From the NCBI RefSeq assembly GCF_003112515.1, contig NZ_BEVZ01000010.1:1-64000 (forward strand): a DNA stretch of 64,000 nt, given 5' to 3'. The notes under the pieces were generated by a model. It saw nothing but the letters and a program-made list of their open reading frames with translations, ran no database searches and was not told the DNA's origin. The stretch is from Streptomyces fragilis (GTDB lineage Bacteria; Actinomycetota; Actinomycetes; Streptomycetales; Streptomycetaceae). This document shows positions 61,287 through 64,000 of this stretch, in pieces; position 1 is the first letter of the stretch; each line of letters begins with the position of its first letter. The position numbers and the translations under genes were made by a program.

Positions 61287-63584
61287 TCAGCTCGCGCCGG
61301 TCAGATCGGCCTCCGTCTCCCGGACGTCGGCGAAGACCGGTGTGCCCCGCGCGTCGGTCAGGAGGTAGGCCTGGGCCTCGCCGACGTGGAAGTACATGCC
61401 GTTGAGTTCCAGGCGCCCCTCCGCGACGGCTCGGGCGACCGACTCGTGGGCCTTCAGGTGCTCCAGTTGTTGCGCGACGTTGGTCAGACACAGGAGCTCG
61501 ACGGCGTCAGCCGGCTCCCTGGCGGTCAGCCGCGCCGGGGGATGCGCGCCGGAGGCCACGCGGCGCAGGCTCGGCAGCCCGTGCCGCAGCCACCGCTGCA
61601 ACGGCGTCCCGTCGCCACCGGGCTCCGAGTCGATCAGGGCCTGCATCGCGCCGCACCCGGAGTGGCCGCAGACGGTGATGGACCGGACCCCCAGGACGTC
61701 CACCGCGTACTCGATGGCGGCGGCCACCGAGTCGTCGCCCGACTCCTCACCCGGCGGTGGCACCAGGTTCCCGACGTTGCGGACGACGAAGAGGTCGCCC
61801 GGCCCGCTCGTGGTGATCATCGACGTCACCAGCCGCGAATCGGCGCAGGTGAGGAAGAGCTGCGCGGGCCGCTGCCCTTCCCGCGCCAGCCGGGCCAGTT
61901 CGCTGCGCACGAGGGGGGCGGTGTCCCGCTGGAAGGCGCTGACGCCGCGCACCAGTTCGTGCCCGCTGGGCGGGGGTTCGCCGCGGGCGCTGGAGGCATC
62001 GGGAGCGTCGGCCCCGTCCGGCCCGGTCGGTGTCGGCGTGCCGACGGCCGTCAGCCCGGTGCGCAGGCCGGTGATGCGGACGGAGCCGCCGTGCGCCCGG
62101 TGGGAGGTGCGCCAGTCCTGGAGCGACTCGTACGCGGCGTGGTCCACGAAGGAGCCGTGCAGCTCCACCACCGCGTCGGCGCCTTCCGGGATGAGGTGCA
62201 GCACCCGGCTGAGCCGGGGCACGGCGAGGAAGGTCAGCTGGCCGCGGACGTGGACGCGGTGGACGCCGTCGCGCACCTCGTGGGTGATCCGGGTGTGGGT
62301 CAGGCGGTGGAGGGCGACCGCGACCGCGGCGAGCACACCGACCCCCACGCCCTGCAGGACTCCCAGGAAGGTGACGGCGACGGCGGTGACCGCGTACACC
62401 AGGGCCTCGCGGTGGCGGTTGACCGTGCGGATGTGGTGGAGGGAGACCATCTGCACGCCGATCGCCATCACCAGGGCGGCGAGCGCCGCGAGCGGAATCA
62501 GCTCCAGGGCGGGCACGAGGAGGAGTGCCGCGGCGGCGATCCACAGGCTGTGCAGCATCGCCGAATTGCGGCTGACCGCGCCGCAGCGGGCGTTGGCCGA
62601 ACTGCGCACCGCCACGCCCGTGACCGGCAGTCCGCCCAGGGCGCCGGAGGCCACGTTGGCGAAACCCTGGCCGCGCAGCTCCCGGTCCAGGTCGGCACGC
62701 GGCACCGGCGGACCGCCACGGGTCGCGGCGATCTTGTCGACGGCCACCGCGGAGAGCAGCGTCTCCACACCGCCGACCAGGGTGATGGTGAGCACCGCCG
62801 CGGCCAGGGGCAGCGCGGGGCCCTCGGGGAACCCGGCCAGCGCGTGGTTGGACCAGGAGGGCAGGTCGACGCGGGGGAGGCTGAGCCCCATGGCGAGGGC
62901 GACGGCGGTGGTCGTCAGCATGGCGGCGAGCGCGGCGGGGACCAGGCGCATGATCCGCCCGGCCGTGCCGGGGATCCGCGACCACCCGAGGAGGACCGCC
63001 AGGGTGAGGGCGCTGACGGCGAGGGCGCCCGGGTGCAGGTCGGCCAACTGGGCGGGCAGCGCCCGGAGGTTCTCCGGGACCGAGCTCTGCGGGGTGCCGC
63101 CGAGGACGATGTGCAGCTGGGCCACGGCGATGGTGACCCCGATGCCGGCCAGCATGCCGTGCACGATGGCCGGGCTGACGGCGAGGGCGGTGCGGGCCAC
63201 CCGGAGCCAGCCGAGGGCCACCTGCGTCACGCCGGCGAGGATGGTGACGGCGCAGGTGGTGCGCCATCCGTACTGCTGGATCAGGTCCGCGGTGACCACG
63301 GTGAGACCGGCGGTGGGCCCGCTGACGGTGAGCGGGGCGCCGCCCAGGCGGCCGGCGACCAGGCTGCCCACGGCGGCGGCCACCAGGCCGGCCTGGAGGG
63401 GCGCGCCGGTGGCCAGCGCGATGCCCAGTGAGAGCGGGAGGGAGATCAGGAACACCGTGACCGAGGCGGACAGGTCGGCGGGAGCGATCCTGAGGCGGCG
63501 GCGCCGGTGGGGCGGCGGGCTGTGGGGGCGGTGGATGCGCCCGGCCTCGTGGGCCTCGGCGCGGTCGGGGACATAGGCGGACAT
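61287..63584 (-). CDS. SulP transporter-beta carbonic anhydrase fusion
   Basis: 765 aa. The SulP membrane domain (about 40-390, about 11 TM helices; SVTVFLISLPLSLGIALATG, LTVSGPTAGLTVV, GVAVRSSANARCGAVSRNS) is followed by an STAS domain (about 430-520), then a complete beta carbonic anhydrase (about 545-760) with zinc ligands Cys/Asp in LTCADSRL and His-x2-Cys in GHSGCGA. Fusions of this type are believed to move bicarbonate or another anion. The start ATG 63584 has GGAGGAG 11 bases upstream. Confidence 0.93.
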   Translation of the reverse strand: MSAYVPDRAEAHEAGRIHRPHSPPPHRRRRLRIAPADLSASVTVFLISLPLSLGIALATGAPLQAGLVAAAVGSLVAGRLGGAPLTVSGPTAGLTVVTADLIQQYGWRTTCAVTILAGVTQVALGWLRVARTALAVSPAIVHGMLAGIGVTIAVAQLHIVLGGTPQSSVPENLRALPAQLADLHPGALAVSALTLAVLLGWSRIPGTAGRIMRLVPAALAAMLTTTAVALAMGLSLPRVDLPSWSNHALAGFPEGPALPLAAAVLTITLVGGVETLLSAVAVDKIAATRGGPPVPRADLDRELRGQGFANVASGALGGLPVTGVAVRSSANARCGAVSRNSAMLHSLWIAAAALLLVPALELIPLAALAALVMAIGVQMVSLHHIRTVNRHREALVYAVTAVAVTFLGVLQGVGVGVLAAVAVALHRLTHTRITHEVRDGVHRVHVRGQLTFLAVPRLSRVLHLIPEGADAVVELHGSFVDHAAYESLQDWRTSHRAHGGSVRITGLRTGLTAVGTPTPTGPDGADAPDASSARGEPPPSGHELVRGVSAFQRDTAPLVRSELARLAREGQRPAQLFLTCADSRLVTSMITTSGPGDLFVVRNVGNLVPPPGEESGDDSVAAAIEYAVDVLGVRSITVCGHSGCGAMQALIDSEPGGDGTPLQRWLRHGLPSLRRVASGAHPPARLTAREPADAVELLCLTNVAQQLEHLKAHESVARAVAEGRLELNGMYFHVGEAQAYLLTDARGTPVFADVRETEADLTGAS

Positions 63585-63931
63585 GGTTCGTGTTTCTCCT
63601 CCGGGGACGGCGCGGTCGCGCGAAGGCTCGCCGTGACCGCGGGCGACGGCACTTGGCTGCGGCACCGGGCCGACCGCACATCGTGCGGGTGCGGCGGGTG
63701 CCAACACTCAGTAAACGAACAGTAATTCTGAGTAAAGAACTCGTACAGAGAAAACGGGCAAATGGCCTGATAAGTCATCCCATTGGGTGAAGGGATATTT
63801 TTATCGGCTTGTCATACAAATCTCCTCGCCTCATCGTGCGACCTTGACGGCTCCGCCGGGCCTCCGGCGGTCCACCGGGGAGCGCCTCAGTGGGCGCTCG
63901 GTATGAGCGAAGGAAGAAGGTGGGGCGGGAG
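63585..63931. promoter_or_regulatory. divergent AT-rich promoter region upstream of SulP fusion
   Basis: 347 bp, with the most AT-rich stretch in the window at 63705-63830. It holds three AGTAA repeats (63710, 63721, 63731) with 11 and 10 bp spacing, and the inverted repeat ACTCAG/CTGAGT (63706-63711, 63728-63733). TATTTTTATC (about 63793) could serve the gene on the plus strand. Imperfect palindrome TCATCCCATTGGGTGA at 63774-63789. No gene seen. Confidence 0.5.
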
Positions 63932-64000
63932 ATGACCGCCAACCGGAGAACTACCGCCGTGCTCGTGGCGGCGGCGGCCTGCGCCGTGTCGCTGGCCGGC
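63932..64000 (+). CDS. start of a secreted protein or lipoprotein (truncated by the window end)
   Basis: ATG 63932 with GGGCGGGAG upstream begins a 23-codon fragment: a basic start (MTANRRTTA), then a hydrophobic stretch ending ACAVSLAG at the window edge. A Cys next would create a lipobox (LAG-C). This is a signal peptide; the mature protein is outside the window. Confidence 0.6.
   Translation, partial: MTANRRTTAVLVAAAACAVSLAG

Noticed and set aside
60843..63576. Long plus-strand open frames, including Gly-rich collagen-like sequence
   Set aside because: They are antisense to the SulP-carbonic anhydrase gene and run through an octamer repeat; no ribosome binding site, and the minus-strand protein has full motifs.

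Overview
The window is core chromosome of a high-GC actinomycete, almost certainly a Streptomyces. Third codon positions are nearly all G or C, GTG and TTG starts are common, and the gene content is typical of the genus: purA, kynurenine genes, ybaB-recR, aspartokinase with an internal beta-subunit start, wblA beside two ArsA-like ATPases, crp, nth, marP, nhaA and acs. There is no prophage, insertion sequence, CRISPR array or secondary-metabolite cluster. Almost all genes are intact and many are translationally coupled through ATGA or GTGA overlaps.

Layout. 1-4.3 kb: a TM2 protein, a DUF3151 protein, and a two-component system divergent from a PepSY-domain exported protein. 4.3-8.5 kb: purA, a diacylglycerol-kinase-like protein and a large membrane protein. 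8.5-11.9 kb: a MarR/GbsR-type regulator divergent from an ABC exporter, with a clear palindromic operator between them. 12-13.8 kb: a GAF-PP2C phosphatase followed by an STAS anti-anti-sigma factor. 13.9-18.4 kb: tryptophan catabolism (dioxygenase, kynureninase, and a divergent formamidase-like hydrolase in operon with a P450). 18.4-25.4 kb: Ser/Thr kinase, GntR regulator, a SLATT-like membrane protein, ybaB-recR-DUF5063. 25.7-29.3 kb: aspartokinase, then an ECF-type sigma factor coupled to a membrane-anchored partner. 29.3-32.9 kb: SURF1, an S9 peptidase and an anti-sigma-type ATPase. 32.9-36.1 kb: the cobalt importer cbiMNQO behind a cobalamin riboswitch. 36.2-41.9 kb: GNAT, Trk/Ktr potassium uptake, tRNA-Pro(CGG), a Pr6Pr membrane protein, a phosphoesterase and YqeY. 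42-47.8 kb: a class A penicillin-binding protein, wblA and the ArsA-like pair. 47.9-54.6 kb: DUF4177-RidA, Nudix-MBL, crp, nth, a CoA-type Nudix protein and a MarP-like protease. 54.7-63.6 kb: a small basic protein, holin-like protein and hydrolase, nhaA, acs, and a SulP-carbonic anhydrase fusion. The window ends inside a secreted protein or lipoprotein gene.

The coding complement is conventional. The most interesting material lies between genes: candidate regulator sites (phased direct repeats at the two-component system and upstream of SulP, a MarR palindrome, a Crp-type site before crp, a DasR-like site before acs, paired DnaA boxes between the ArsA-like gene and DUF4177), and a recurring pattern of short tandem repeats immediately 3' of stop codons.
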